Of a DNA stretch of 33,231 nucleotides, positions 1-7,263 are shown one piece after another. This DNA comes from an uncultured Bacteroidales bacterium. GTDB lineage: Bacteria; Bacteroidota; Bacteroidia; Bacteroidales; F082. Numbering within the stretch: the first letter of the stretch is position 1; each line of letters starts with the position of its first letter. Under the pieces are notes generated by a model that was not told the origin of the DNA, made no database searches, and saw only the letters and a program-made list of their open reading frames with translations. The stretch lies in assembly GCA_937902805.1 (NCBI GenBank), contig CALEMB010000113.1, positions 1 to 33,231 of the forward strand, read 5' to 3'. The position numbers and the translations under genes were made by a program.

Positions 1-1
1 A

Positions 2-34
2 GTGGAACAATTCTTAGATTCCTTGAAAAAATGA
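2..34 (+). CDS. 3' end of an upstream gene (unidentified)
   Basis: An open frame enters from the left edge and reads VEQFLDSLKK before a TGA stop whose bases overlap the ATG of the next gene (ATGA). That overlap is typical of translationally coupled genes, so the upstream gene is probably part of the mevalonate operon. By gene order in relatives it could be HMG-CoA reductase, but ten residues cannot show that. Confidence 0.35.
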   Translation: MEQFLDSLKK

Positions 35-996
35 GCCGCTATTTTTCCTACGGCAGATTCCTTCTGACTGGCGAGTACCTCGTTTTGAAAGGGGCGTTGG
101 CCTTGGCGTTGCCGTTGAAATTGGGACAATCCTTTACGGTAGAGACGGTGTGCACACCGTCTCTACAATGGAACGCATACCAACCCGACGGCCCATGGTT
201 TTCAGTTACCTTGAACTCTGAAAACCTTGAAATCATCAATTGCGATGACCAACCCAAAGCCGAAAAACTGGCACAAATCCTAAAGACTGTAAAACGACTG
301 AACCCTGCTGCGTTTAAAGAAGGCCTTTGTTTTGAAACCCATTTGGACTTTAATCCCAACTGGGGCCTTGGCAGCAGCTCCACCCTGATTGCCAATCTCG
401 CACGCTGGGCGAATGTGAATCCTTACGAACTATTGAAATTGACTTTTGGCGGCTCGGGCTACGACATTGCCTGCGCTACGGCAGAAGGGCCAATTTATTA
501 TCAGCTATCAACATCTGAACCGGCCCTTCGACAAGCTCAGGGGCCTAAGGCCATTGAGCCTGTCGAAACGCTCTCTCCTTTAGTCAAACCCATTGATTTC
601 CAACCATCTTTTGCTGAACACCTTTTCTTCATCTACCAAGGCCAAAAGCAAAGCTCTTCCAAAGAAATCAAGGCGTTTTTGGAGAAAACAAATCCTCTTG
701 ATTTACAAAAAGATATCGAAGCTGTTTCGGAGATCAGTCGTGCTGTGCCCAAATGCGAGAGTTTGGACGAGTTTGGGCTGTTGATGCAATGCCATGAGCG
801 CATCATTGCCCGCTGCATCGGACAGGAGCCGGTGCAAAAGCGTTTCCCCGATTTTGAGGGTGTCTTGAAATCCCTTGGTGCCTGGGGCGGTGACTTCATT
901 CTGGCAGTAACGGAGTGGACTGAAAATCAAGTGAAAGAATATTTCAAAGCAAAAGGCTTGGAGGTGGTTTTCAGATACAAGCAGATGGTGTTATAA
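31..996 (+). CDS. GYDIA-family GHMP kinase, likely mevalonate-pathway kinase
   Basis: This is a sugar-kinase-like GHMP protein of 321 residues. The ATP-binding motif WGLGSSSTLIANLA lies at about 111-124, and the GYDIA signature (SGYDIACA) of a Bacteroidetes-specific family at 142-148. Near mvaD and mevalonate kinase it probably fills the missing phosphomevalonate kinase step, making mevalonate diphosphate; that substrate is inferred from context. The ATG overlaps the stop of the preceding frame (ATGA), which supports this start. Two stretches look foreign. Residues about 37-46 are encoded by a perfect 28-bp palindrome. Residues about 166-180 (LRQAQGPKAIEPVET) are encoded by an inverted-repeat element with the arms TTCGACAAGCTCA and TGAGCCTGTCGAA. 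Both sit in predicted surface loops and keep the frame open. Confidence 0.85.
   Translation: MSRYFSYGRFLLTGEYLVLKGALALALPLKLGQSFTVETVCTPSLQWNAYQPDGPWFSVTLNSENLEIINCDDQPKAEKLAQILKTVKRLNPAAFKEGLCFETHLDFNPNWGLGSSSTLIANLARWANVNPYELLKLTFGGSGYDIACATAEGPIYYQLSTSEPALRQAQGPKAIEPVETLSPLVKPIDFQPSFAEHLFFIYQGQKQSSSKEIKAFLEKTNPLDLQKDIEAVSEISRAVPKCESLDEFGLLMQCHERIIARCIGQEPVQKRFPDFEGVLKSLGAWGGDFILAVTEWTENQVKEYFKAKGLEVVFRYKQMVL
139..166. repeat. 28-bp perfect palindrome inside a coding region
   Basis: GTAGAGACGGTGTG is followed immediately by its exact reverse complement CACACCGTCTCTAC, with no spacer. It is read in frame within the GYDIA kinase. The GTAGAGACG...CGTCTCTAC ends resemble a short palindromic element family that I associate with Bacteroidetes spacers. 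That family assignment is from memory. Confidence 0.8.
527..567. repeat. Inverted-repeat element with TTCGACAAGCTCA / TGAGCCTGTCGAA arms, in frame
   Basis: Left arm at 527-539 and right arm at 555-567 pair at 12 of 13 positions, the exception being a G-T type pair. The centre carries a second small palindrome, GGCCTAAGGCC (542-552). The element lies in frame in the GYDIA kinase. Partial copies of the same core occur at 1453-1472 and 10393-10409. Confidence 0.75.
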
Positions 997-1006
997 AGAG
1001 TTTTCC

Positions 1007-1014
1007 TATCTTCG
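1007..1014 (+). promoter_or_regulatory. Possible -7 box (TATCTTCG) before mvaD
   Basis: The 30-base gap between the GYDIA kinase and mvaD holds TATCTTCG, one base from the Bacteroidetes TAnnTTTG consensus and 12 bases from the ATG. It may be an internal operon promoter; the mismatch lowers confidence. Confidence 0.35.
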
Positions 1015-1026
1015 CAGCATAAAACA

Positions 1027-2118
1027 ATGAACATGGAAAAGATTTGGTTGAATGTAGCCTTCAAAAGTGAGGTGCCCAACGATTTTCAAGGCAAAGCGGG
1101 CTGGCAAAGTCCGTCGAATATTGCCTTGGTGAAATATTGGGGCAAACGAGGCAAACAGCTCCCTCAGAATCAGTCGATTAGTTTTACTTTGTCGGAATGT
1201 TGCACCGAGACTCTCGTCCAATACGAGAAAGCGGAAAGTTTCGGCTTCAAGTTCTTCTTTGAAGGCCAAGAGAACCCTGCTTTTGGCGCGAAAATCGAAA
1301 AGTTCTTGCTTGATAATCAAGTCTTTTTTCCGTTCATCAACCAGCTGCATTTGACAGTAGAGAGCCGCAACACTTTCCCACATTCTTCGGGCATCGCTTC
1401 TTCGGCTTCCTCAATGAGTGCATTTATAATGTGCTTGATGGAAATTGAGAGGTCCCTGAGCCTGTCGAAGAGCCGACCCGTAGACTTGGATTTACAAAAG
1501 GCATCGTACTTTTCTAGATTAGCCTCCGGTAGTGCAGCACGCTCTGTGTATCCCAAGATGGCACTTTGGGGTGCAACGAAGGCTTACGAAGGCAGCTCCG
1601 ATGAATATGCTGTTCCGTTGGAAAACATCATTCATCCCGTTTTTAAGACCTATCACGACAGCATCCTGATTGTCAGCGGTGAGACCAAATCCGTTTCCAG
1701 TCGAGCTGGACATGGACTGATGGAAGGCAATCCATACGCCCCTGCTCGCTATGCACAAGCTAACGAGAACATCAAAAACCTGCTTGATGCTTTGAAATCG
1801 GGGGATTTGGACACCTTTATTAATATCACCGAGTCGGAAGCCCTGCAACTTCACGCTTTGATGATGTGTTCTAACCCGTCCTTTATCTTGATGAAACCCA
1901 ATACTTTGCACATCATCGAAATGGTTAGGCGTTTCAGAACTGAGACTCAAATTCCGCTGTGCTTTACCTTGGATGCAGGTCCCAATGTTCACCTGCTTTA
2001 TCCAGAGAGTGAGACGGAAAAGGTGAATAGCTTTATCAAAAACGAACTGGTAAACTATTGTATTGAAGGTCGTTGGATTGCCGACCATGTGGGTGATGGT
2101 CCGAAAAAACTGCTGTGA
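1027..2118 (+). CDS. mvaD: Diphosphomevalonate decarboxylase
   Basis: This GHMP-superfamily enzyme performs the ATP-dependent decarboxylation of mevalonate diphosphate to isopentenyl diphosphate in the cytosol. The 363-residue protein carries SPSNIALVKYWGKR at 28-41, the phosphate-binding loop HSSGIASSASSMS at 119-131, GSAARSVYP at about 168-176, and DAGPN at 316-320, whose Asp is the conserved catalytic residue. A second ATG two codons downstream (MEKIW) is an alternative start. The stop overlaps the next start (TGATG), so translation is probably coupled to mevalonate kinase. Residues about 142-151 (RSLSLSKSRP) are encoded by a partial copy of the CTGAGCCTGTCGAAG repeat found in the preceding gene. 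Confidence 0.95.
   Translation: MNMEKIWLNVAFKSEVPNDFQGKAGWQSPSNIALVKYWGKRGKQLPQNQSISFTLSECCTETLVQYEKAESFGFKFFFEGQENPAFGAKIEKFLLDNQVFFPFINQLHLTVESRNTFPHSSGIASSASSMSAFIMCLMEIERSLSLSKSRPVDLDLQKASYFSRLASGSAARSVYPKMALWGATKAYEGSSDEYAVPLENIIHPVFKTYHDSILIVSGETKSVSSRAGHGLMEGNPYAPARYAQANENIKNLLDALKSGDLDTFINITESEALQLHALMMCSNPSFILMKPNTLHIIEMVRRFRTETQIPLCFTLDAGPNVHLLYPESETEKVNSFIKNELVNYCIEGRWIADHVGDGPKKLL
1453..1472. repeat. Half copy of the CCTGAGCCTGTCGAAG element inside mvaD
   Basis: TCCCTGAGCCTGTCGAAGAG shares the 13-base core TGAGCCTGTCGAA exactly with the right arm at 555-567. It is read in frame in mvaD in a stretch (RSLSLSKSRP) that does not look like the family consensus. No opposing arm is visible. 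Confidence 0.6.
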
Positions 2119-3002
2119 TGAGAGAGCGTTACTATAGTAAAGTCATCCTTTTCGGTGAGTACTCGATGATCTTCGACAGCACCGCCTTAATGGTACCTTT
2201 GAAGCAATTTTCGGCCCAGTGGCGATTTGCCTCACATCTGTCTGCACAGGGTTCCGCTGCTTCCAATGCCAGCCTACAACGCTTTTCGGATTATCTTTCT
2301 GCGACGGAGAACCTCAAAGATATTATTGATTTACAGCGGCTTAACCACGACTTAAACTATGGTCTGTTCTTGGATTCCAATGTACCATCAGGCTATGGCC
2401 TCGGGAGTTCTGGAACACTGGTCGCCGCCGTTTATGATGCCTACGCCAAAGAGAACACCGATGATTATCTGAAACTCAAAGACCTTTTTGGTAAGATGGA
2501 AAGCTTTTTCCATGGCAGCAGTTCCGGCATTGACCCTTTGCAGTGCTATATGGGCAAGCCGTTCAAAATCACGGCCGAAGGCGTGCAACTGCTCTCGGAC
2601 GACTTCTTGAAAAAAGACATTCACATCTGCTTAATCGACACCAAAATCAAAAGCAACACCAAGCCTTTGGTCAACCACTTCAAGGCACAACGTGAAGATT
2701 CCGACTTTTTGAACCGTTTTCAAACGGAATACTTGCCATGCGTCAAGACTTGTATCGACACGATGGTTTCAGACGACAAAGAGTTGTTTTTCAAGTCATT
2801 GAAACAACTCACCAAAGGCCAATTGGAGTTCCTTCGTCCGATGATTACCGACAACACGCTTGACCTTTTCACTGCCGATTATGACTTCCATTTTGACGTA
2901 AAGATTTCAGGATCAGGCGGTGGCGGTTATGTGTTAGGCTTTACAGACGACGTGGAGAGTGTCTCGGACTTGCTTAAAGATTTTGAAGTGATTTGGCTGT
3001 AA
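2118..3002 (+). CDS. Mevalonate kinase-like GHMP kinase
   Basis: This probably phosphorylates mevalonate with ATP at the start of the lower mevalonate pathway. The protein is about 294 residues. It opens with SKVILFGEYSMIFD, the GHMP N-terminal strand in which mevalonate kinases have a GEH-like motif, here GEY. The P-loop is GYGLGSSGTLVAAV at 92-105, FHGSSSGIDPL at about 131-141 supplies the conserved catalytic Asp (about 139), and the C-terminal SGSGGGG is at about 264-270. I start at ATG 2118, inside the mvaD stop (TGATG); an in-frame GTG three bases earlier is possible but less likely. It is distinct in sequence from the GYDIA kinase, so the operon has two non-decarboxylase GHMP kinases. 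Confidence 0.85.
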   Translation: MRERYYSKVILFGEYSMIFDSTALMVPLKQFSAQWRFASHLSAQGSAASNASLQRFSDYLSATENLKDIIDLQRLNHDLNYGLFLDSNVPSGYGLGSSGTLVAAVYDAYAKENTDDYLKLKDLFGKMESFFHGSSSGIDPLQCYMGKPFKITAEGVQLLSDDFLKKDIHICLIDTKIKSNTKPLVNHFKAQREDSDFLNRFQTEYLPCVKTCIDTMVSDDKELFFKSLKQLTKGQLEFLRPMITDNTLDLFTADYDFHFDVKISGSGGGGYVLGFTDDVESVSDLLKDFEVIWL

Positions 3003-3007
3003 TTTTA

Positions 3008-3015
3008 TATTTTTG
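3008..3015 (+). promoter_or_regulatory. -7 box (TATTTTTG) for the GtrA-like gene
   Basis: TATTTTTG fits the Bacteroidetes -7 consensus TAnnTTTG and ends 7 bases before ATG 3023. The predicted transcript would have almost no leader. Confidence 0.5.
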
Positions 3016-3022
3016 CCGCCCG

Positions 3023-3535
3023 ATGTCAACCCTCCGAAACATAGAATCCTGGATAGAACGTACCTTGACCAAGGTCATCGACTTTTTTTACCCGCCTTTC
3101 CGCAAATTTATGAACCTTGAGTTGTTCCGCTATGCGGCTTGTGGCGGCATGAATTTGGCTTTGGAATGGGTGTTGTATTATATTTTCTACCACTATGTGT
3201 TTCACGCTCAGGTGTTTGATCTCGGTTTCATCGCATTCACGCCCCATATTGCAGCTTTCGTGTTCAAATTCCCCATCACCTTCCTCACGGGCTTCTGGAT
3301 GGCGCGACACATCAGTTTTTCCGGCTCTACTTTACGTGGCAGAACGCAGATAGTCAGATACTTCCTCGTCACCGTTGGCAATATCCTCATCAACTATTTC
3401 GGCCTGAAACTCTTTGTCGAGGTCTTCCAGTGGTGGCCGACTGTTTCCTATGTCATCATCTCCATCATCTGCGTGACGTTCAGCTACTTGACGAATAAGT
3501 TTTATTCGTTTAGGAAAGAGAAGAAAGCGGAATAA
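3023..3535 (+). CDS. GtrA-like membrane protein
   Basis: This 170-residue protein has four hydrophobic segments. It reads LFRYAACGGMNLALEWVLYYI near residue 35, which resembles the FxxVGxxxxxxx opening of the GtrA family, and ends with a short basic tail after SYLTNKFYSFRK, the usual YLxxRxWVF-like end. GtrA proteins sit in the cytoplasmic membrane and are linked to moving lipid-linked sugars or to surface polysaccharide synthesis; the substrate here is unknown. I chose ATG 3023 over an upstream frame extension because a TATTTTTG promoter box lies just before it and the N-terminus then looks natural. The stop lies 2 bases from the convergent recG stop. Confidence 0.8.
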   Translation: MSTLRNIESWIERTLTKVIDFFYPPFRKFMNLELFRYAACGGMNLALEWVLYYIFYHYVFHAQVFDLGFIAFTPHIAAFVFKFPITFLTGFWMARHISFSGSTLRGRTQIVRYFLVTVGNILINYFGLKLFVEVFQWWPTVSYVIISIICVTFSYLTNKFYSFRKEKKAE

Positions 3536-3537
3536 GT

Positions 3538-5643
3538 TTATCCTATCTGGCTCCAGTCAAACGTCTGCGCAAATAATTCCTTGTAATGCTCTCGTAGCAT
3601 TCTGTTCTCAGGTTTGGCGAGTTTCGGGTCGTCGGCCAAGAGCTTGATGGCGGCCTCGCGGACTTGAGGGATTAATGCGCCATCTTTTTGAAGGTCACCT
3701 ATCATCATTTCGATTTGTCCAGACTGCCTTGTACCGCCCGTTTCGCCTGGACCGCGTAGTTCAAGGTCAACCTCAGCGATTTCAAAGCCGTCGTTGGTGC
3801 TGCACATGGTCTTCATACGGGTCTTGCCGTCGGGGGTCAGCTTGTGGTCAGTGACGAGGATACAATACGATTGGTCGGCACCGCGACCTACACGCCCCCT
3901 CAACTGGTGCAACTGTGATAACCCGAATCTATTGGCATTCTCAATAATCATCACCGTAGCGTTAGGGATGTTGACACCCACTTCGATAACCGTTGTCGCC
4001 ACCATGATTTGCGCGTTCCTGTTGATGAAACGCTGCATCTCGAAGTCTTTGTCCTCAGCAGTCAACCGACCATGACAGACACAAAGTTTGTACTGCGGCT
4101 CGGGGAAGTCGTGCAGTAAAGCCTCGTAACCTTCCTGAAGCGCAATCATGTCGGTGTTTTCCGACTCCTTGATGCAGGGATAGACCACGTAAATCTGCCG
4201 TCCAAGCGCAATCTGTTGCTTCATGAACATCATGATGCGGTAGCGATCGTCGCTGTAGACATGATAGGTCTGCACGGGCTTTCTCCCAGGCGGCAGTTCG
4301 TCAATTTTGGAGACATCTAGGTCGCCGTATTGCGTCATCGCCAAGGTACGTGGGATGGGTGTGGCAGTCATGACGAGGGTGTGCGGCGGTATCTCAGTCT
4401 TTTCATAGAACTTGGCACGCTGCTCCACCCCGAAACGATGCTGCTCGTCGATGATGGCCAAGCCTAAGTTTTTAAAGACTACCTTGCTCTCAATCAGTGC
4501 GTGGGTACCCACCACGATTTGCATGGTGCCGTCGACCAAGCCTGCATAGATTTTCCTTCGTTCTCCAATCTTGGTGGAACCCGTCAGCAGGGCGAAGTTA
4601 ATGTCCATGTCCTTCAACTGCTCCTGCAAGGTGGCAAAATGCTGTGTGGCCAGAATTTCGGTAGGTGCCATCAGACAGGCTTGGAAGCCGTTGTCCAAGG
4701 CCAAAAGCATTACCATCAGTGCCACGATGGTCTTGCCGCTACCCACGTCGCCTTGTAGCAAGCGGTTCATCTGGTGACCCGAGCCCAAGTCCTTGCGGAT
4801 TTCCTTGATGACGCGCTTTTGGGCGTTAGTCAGCGGGAAGGGTAAGTGATCTCGGTAGAAGCCGTTGAAATAATCGCCCACAACATCAAAGACATGACCT
4901 TTGACGGTCTGCTCGCGGTGCATTTTGTTGCGCAGCATTTTCAGCTGGAGAAAGAAATGCTCCTCGTATTTCAGCCGACGTGTGGCCTGCTGGATTTCGA
5001 TGTTGTTGGAAGGAAGATGTATCTCGTAATAGGCGTAGCGACGCGGAATAAGTTGGTTTTCCTCAACGAGTGCCTTAGGCAGCGTTTCGGGGATGTATTC
5101 ATAGACCTGTTGCAAAATCTGTTTCTGCATTTTGGCGATGGCACGCGTACCGAGGCCGTGGTCTTTCATTTTCTCGGTGGTATTGTAAACGCCTTGCAGG
5201 CCCTCTCCGATGAGCGGATCCTTGGGGTCATATTCCTCGATTTCGGGGTGGACGAAATTGAAGTTGTGGTTGAACTCGGAGGCCTTGCCGAACAACACAT
5301 ACTTCACACCTGGCTTGAAGCGGTCTTTGATCCATTTCAGCCCACGGAACCACACTACTTCGATGCTGCCTGTCTCATCGCTGAAAAGGCCTGTGGCACG
5401 TGTGGCCCTCGGTGCGCCAATGAGTTTGATATGGGAAATGGTGCCAACGAGTTGGTAATACACCGTGTCATCGTTGATGTTGGCCACCTTTTGGATCTGG
5501 CTGCGGTCGATGTAACGGAACGGAAACTGGTTGAGCATGTCCTGGTAGGTGACCACGCCCAACTCTTTCTGAAGGATTTCTGCCTTCTTCGGCCCGACAC
5601 CCTTCAGGTATGCGATTTTCGTTTGCAACAGGTTCTGTTCCAT
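3538..5643 (-). CDS. recG: ATP-dependent DNA helicase RecG
   Basis: RecG regresses stalled replication forks and drives branch migration of Holliday and other branched DNA. The 701-residue protein has the N-terminal wedge/OB domain (about 50-170, starting YLKGVGPKKAEIL), Walker A GDVGSGKT at about 298-306, the DEQH box in AIIDEQHRFGVEQR at about 395-405, and the C-terminal motif region with QLRGRVGRG, a motif VI signature. Length matches the family. TATCTTTG lies 4 bases upstream of the ATG, so the transcript may be leaderless. The gene diverges from the TatD-family gene and converges on the GtrA gene with a 2-base gap. Confidence 0.97.
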   Translation of the reverse strand: MEQNLLQTKIAYLKGVGPKKAEILQKELGVVTYQDMLNQFPFRYIDRSQIQKVANINDDTVYYQLVGTISHIKLIGAPRATRATGLFSDETGSIEVVWFRGLKWIKDRFKPGVKYVLFGKASEFNHNFNFVHPEIEEYDPKDPLIGEGLQGVYNTTEKMKDHGLGTRAIAKMQKQILQQVYEYIPETLPKALVEENQLIPRRYAYYEIHLPSNNIEIQQATRRLKYEEHFFLQLKMLRNKMHREQTVKGHVFDVVGDYFNGFYRDHLPFPLTNAQKRVIKEIRKDLGSGHQMNRLLQGDVGSGKTIVALMVMLLALDNGFQACLMAPTEILATQHFATLQEQLKDMDINFALLTGSTKIGERRKIYAGLVDGTMQIVVGTHALIESKVVFKNLGLAIIDEQHRFGVEQRAKFYEKTEIPPHTLVMTATPIPRTLAMTQYGDLDVSKIDELPPGRKPVQTYHVYSDDRYRIMMFMKQQIALGRQIYVVYPCIKESENTDMIALQEGYEALLHDFPEPQYKLCVCHGRLTAEDKDFEMQRFINRNAQIMVATTVIEVGVNIPNATVMIIENANRFGLSQLHQLRGRVGRGADQSYCILVTDHKLTPDGKTRMKTMCSTNDGFEIAEVDLELRGPGETGGTRQSGQIEMMIGDLQKDGALIPQVREAAIKLLADDPKLAKPENRMLREHYKELFAQTFDWSQIG

Positions 5644-5647
5644 GCGA

Positions 5648-5655
5648 CAAAGATA
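5648..5655 (-). promoter_or_regulatory. -7 box (TATCTTTG) of recG
   Basis: On the minus strand TATCTTTG is followed by only TCGC before the recG ATG. Transcription starting the usual few bases after this box would begin at or next to the start codon. Confidence 0.6.
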
Positions 5656-5665
5656 GGAAATTTTC

Positions 5666-5673
5666 TAATTTTG
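5666..5673 (+). promoter_or_regulatory. -7 box (TAATTTTG) of the TatD-family gene
   Basis: TAATTTTG ends 5 bases before ATG 5679. It faces away from the recG box with only 10 bases between them, so each gene's -33 region would lie inside the other gene's start. Confidence 0.6.
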
Positions 5674-5678
5674 CAGCC

Positions 5679-6347
5679 ATGAAAGCCCCTTTAGTCGACA
5701 TACATACTCATACGCCTAAAACAGAAGAGGATTTAATCCAAATCGTCAACTTGGATTTGGAGCGAGTTTGTCCCGAGCAAGGCTATTACAGTTATGGCAT
5801 TCATCCATGGGCAGTGAATAATGCTGATTCTCAGATAGAAAAAGCATTTTCATTATTGGAAGAAAGGCTGCAATCGCCAAATGTCCTCGCCCTCGGTGAA
5901 GCGGGTTTTGACAAAATGCACAAGGAGAGTTTCGAAAAACAGATTGAAGTTTTCGAGCGACAAATCAAGCTATCGGAAGCCTTGCAAAAACCGATAATTC
6001 TGCATGACGTGAAAAGTCATAACGAAATTCTTGCCTTACGCAAAAAACACAAGGCTAAACAGCCTTGGATTCTACACGGCTTCAATGGAACGGAGCAGGA
6101 CATTAAGCAATTGACTGGACAAGGACTTTATCTTTCGGTTGGGGAGAGTTTGCTGCATTCGGAGCGAAAGATCTATAATTCGTTCAAATTCATCGATTTG
6201 GATTACCTTTTCCTTGAAACAGACATGGCAGAAGTAGGGATTGAAATGGTTTACGAAGAGGCAGCGAAAGTATTAGACATTGACATTGCTGTTTTGAAAA
6301 AGCGATTATTTGCTAACTTTGCACAATTGTTTGGACTCGAGAAATGA
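5679..6347 (+). CDS. TatD-family metal-dependent hydrolase
   Basis: This is a 222-residue protein of the TatD/amidohydrolase fold, a group with metal-dependent deoxyribonuclease activity. The visible metal ligands are the HTH at 9-11 (VDIHTHT), Glu in LGEAGFDK, His in LHDVKSH, His in ILHGFNG and Asp in LETDMA. It is shorter than E. coli TatD (about 260 residues) but keeps all motif blocks. A longer reading frame begins upstream, but MKAPLVDIHTHT gives the normal N-terminus and follows a TAATTTTG promoter box. Its in vivo substrate is unknown; placement beside recG suggests DNA metabolism but this is only context. Confidence 0.85.
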   Translation: MKAPLVDIHTHTPKTEEDLIQIVNLDLERVCPEQGYYSYGIHPWAVNNADSQIEKAFSLLEERLQSPNVLALGEAGFDKMHKESFEKQIEVFERQIKLSEALQKPIILHDVKSHNEILALRKKHKAKQPWILHGFNGTEQDIKQLTGQGLYLSVGESLLHSERKIYNSFKFIDLDYLFLETDMAEVGIEMVYEEAAKVLDIDIAVLKKRLFANFAQLFGLEK

Positions 6348-6375
6348 GACCAGGACCTACTACTATGATTCTAAA

Positions 6376-6405
6376 CCGTCATAGCGGACTTGATCCGCTA
6401 TCTCC
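6376..6405. repeat. REP-like palindrome, copy 1 (CCGTC-ATAGCGGA...TCCGCTAT-CTCC)
   Basis: ATAGCGGA (6381-6388) and TCCGCTAT (6394-6401) form an 8-bp stem with a 5-base loop, flanked by CCGTC and CTCC. It is a diverged copy of the element at 6435-6465 in opposite orientation. Confidence 0.7.
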
Positions 6406-6434
6406 CAAGCGCGAAGACGCATTCCTTTCATTCA

Positions 6435-6465
6435 GGAGATTGCGGGTCTGCGCCCGCAATGACGG
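6435..6465. repeat. REP-like palindrome, copy 2 (GGAG-ATTGCGGG...CCCGCAAT-GACGG)
   Basis: ATTGCGGG (6439-6446) pairs perfectly with CCCGCAAT (6453-6460) around a 6-base loop, flanked by GGAG and GACGG. The flanks are the reverse complements of those of copy 1, so the two elements form an inverted pair in the spacer between the TatD-family gene and tcdA. Confidence 0.75.
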
Positions 6466-6489
6466 CAAGAGGCCGAGGATAGTCCCGTA

Positions 6490-6514
6490 GTCTCGTGTCT
6501 CGCGGTCCCGTGTC
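6490..6514. repeat. GTCTCGTGTCTCG...GTCCCGTGTC element upstream of tcdA
   Basis: A low-complexity run built from GTCTCGTGTCTCGCGGTCCCGTGTC lies 14 bases before the tcdA ATG. Its reverse complement (GACACGAGAC, GCGAGACACGAGAC) reappears just downstream of tcdA at 7264-7295. Confidence 0.65.
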
Positions 6515-6527
6515 AAAAACGAAACCT

Positions 6528-7247
6528 ATGGAACACTGGCAAGATAGAACCCGCCTGTTGATTGGCGATGAAGGCATCGAGACCCTGAAATCCAAGCACG
6601 TGCTTGTGGTTGGACTGGGTGGCGTGGGTGCATACGCTGCCGAGCAGCTGGCCCGTGCGGGTATCGGCCGCATGACCATCGTCGACGGCGACGTGGTGAA
6701 CGTGACCAACCGTAACCGACAGCTGCTGGCCTTGGAAAGCACCGTTGGCAGACCGAAGGCAGAGGTGATGGCCGAGCGTCTGCGTGACATCAACCCCGAA
6801 ATAGAGTTGACCGCCCTCCACCAATACCTGAAAGACCAGGCCATCATCGACCTCATGGCGCAACCCTTTGACTATGTGGTGGATGCCATCGACACGGTGG
6901 CACCCAAAGTGTTTCTGCTCTATTACGCCAAGATGAACAACCAGCGCATCGTCAGCAGCATGGGCGCTGGCGGCAAATTCCATCCAGAAAAGATTGAAAT
7001 TTGCGACATCTCAAAGTCCAACCACTGCCGTTTAGCGTTCTACATCCGCAAGCGCCTGCACCGCCTCGGTGTTTTCGATGGCATCAAAGCTGTCTATTCG
7101 CCCGAGCCTGTTGATGCCTCAGCCGTTATCACTGAGGGTGTCGATGAGCAAAACAAGGTCTCCAATGTGGGCACAATATCTTACCTCCCTGCCGCCTTTG
7201 GCATCTTCTGTGCCTCGGTGGTGATTAATGATTTACTAAACAAATAA
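6528..7247 (+). CDS. tcdA: tRNA threonylcarbamoyladenosine dehydratase (TcdA, ThiF/E1-like)
   Basis: TcdA uses ATP to dehydrate t6A37 of ANN-decoding tRNAs to the cyclic ct6A form. The 239-residue protein starts EHWQDRTRLLIGDEGIE, typical of the family. It has the nucleotide loop VVGLGGVGAYAAEQLARAGIG at about 27-47, the acidic strand end VDGDVVNVTNRNRQ, the DAIDTVAPK motif, and SSMGAGGKFHPEKIEICDISK, the TcdA-specific block. I start at ATG 6528; an in-frame GTG at 6495 would translate a repeat element and add MSRGPVSKTKP, which I consider spurious. The gene is bracketed by inverted copies of a GTCTCG-type repeat. Confidence 0.92.
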   Translation: MEHWQDRTRLLIGDEGIETLKSKHVLVVGLGGVGAYAAEQLARAGIGRMTIVDGDVVNVTNRNRQLLALESTVGRPKAEVMAERLRDINPEIELTALHQYLKDQAIIDLMAQPFDYVVDAIDTVAPKVFLLYYAKMNNQRIVSSMGAGGKFHPEKIEICDISKSNHCRLAFYIRKRLHRLGVFDGIKAVYSPEPVDASAVITEGVDEQNKVSNVGTISYLPAAFGIFCASVVINDLLNK

Positions 7248-7263
7248 ATAGAATTAATGATAA

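Noticed and set aside
4846..5682. Long open frame (278 codons) on the plus strand, antisense to recG
   Set aside because: It is the mirror of recG codon use; the product has no recognisable domain and RecG is complete and certain.
6495..6527. Upstream GTG start for TcdA giving MSRGPVSKTKP at the N-terminus
   Set aside because: These codons lie in the GTCTCG-type repeat and just after it; ATG 6528 gives the family's usual N-terminus.
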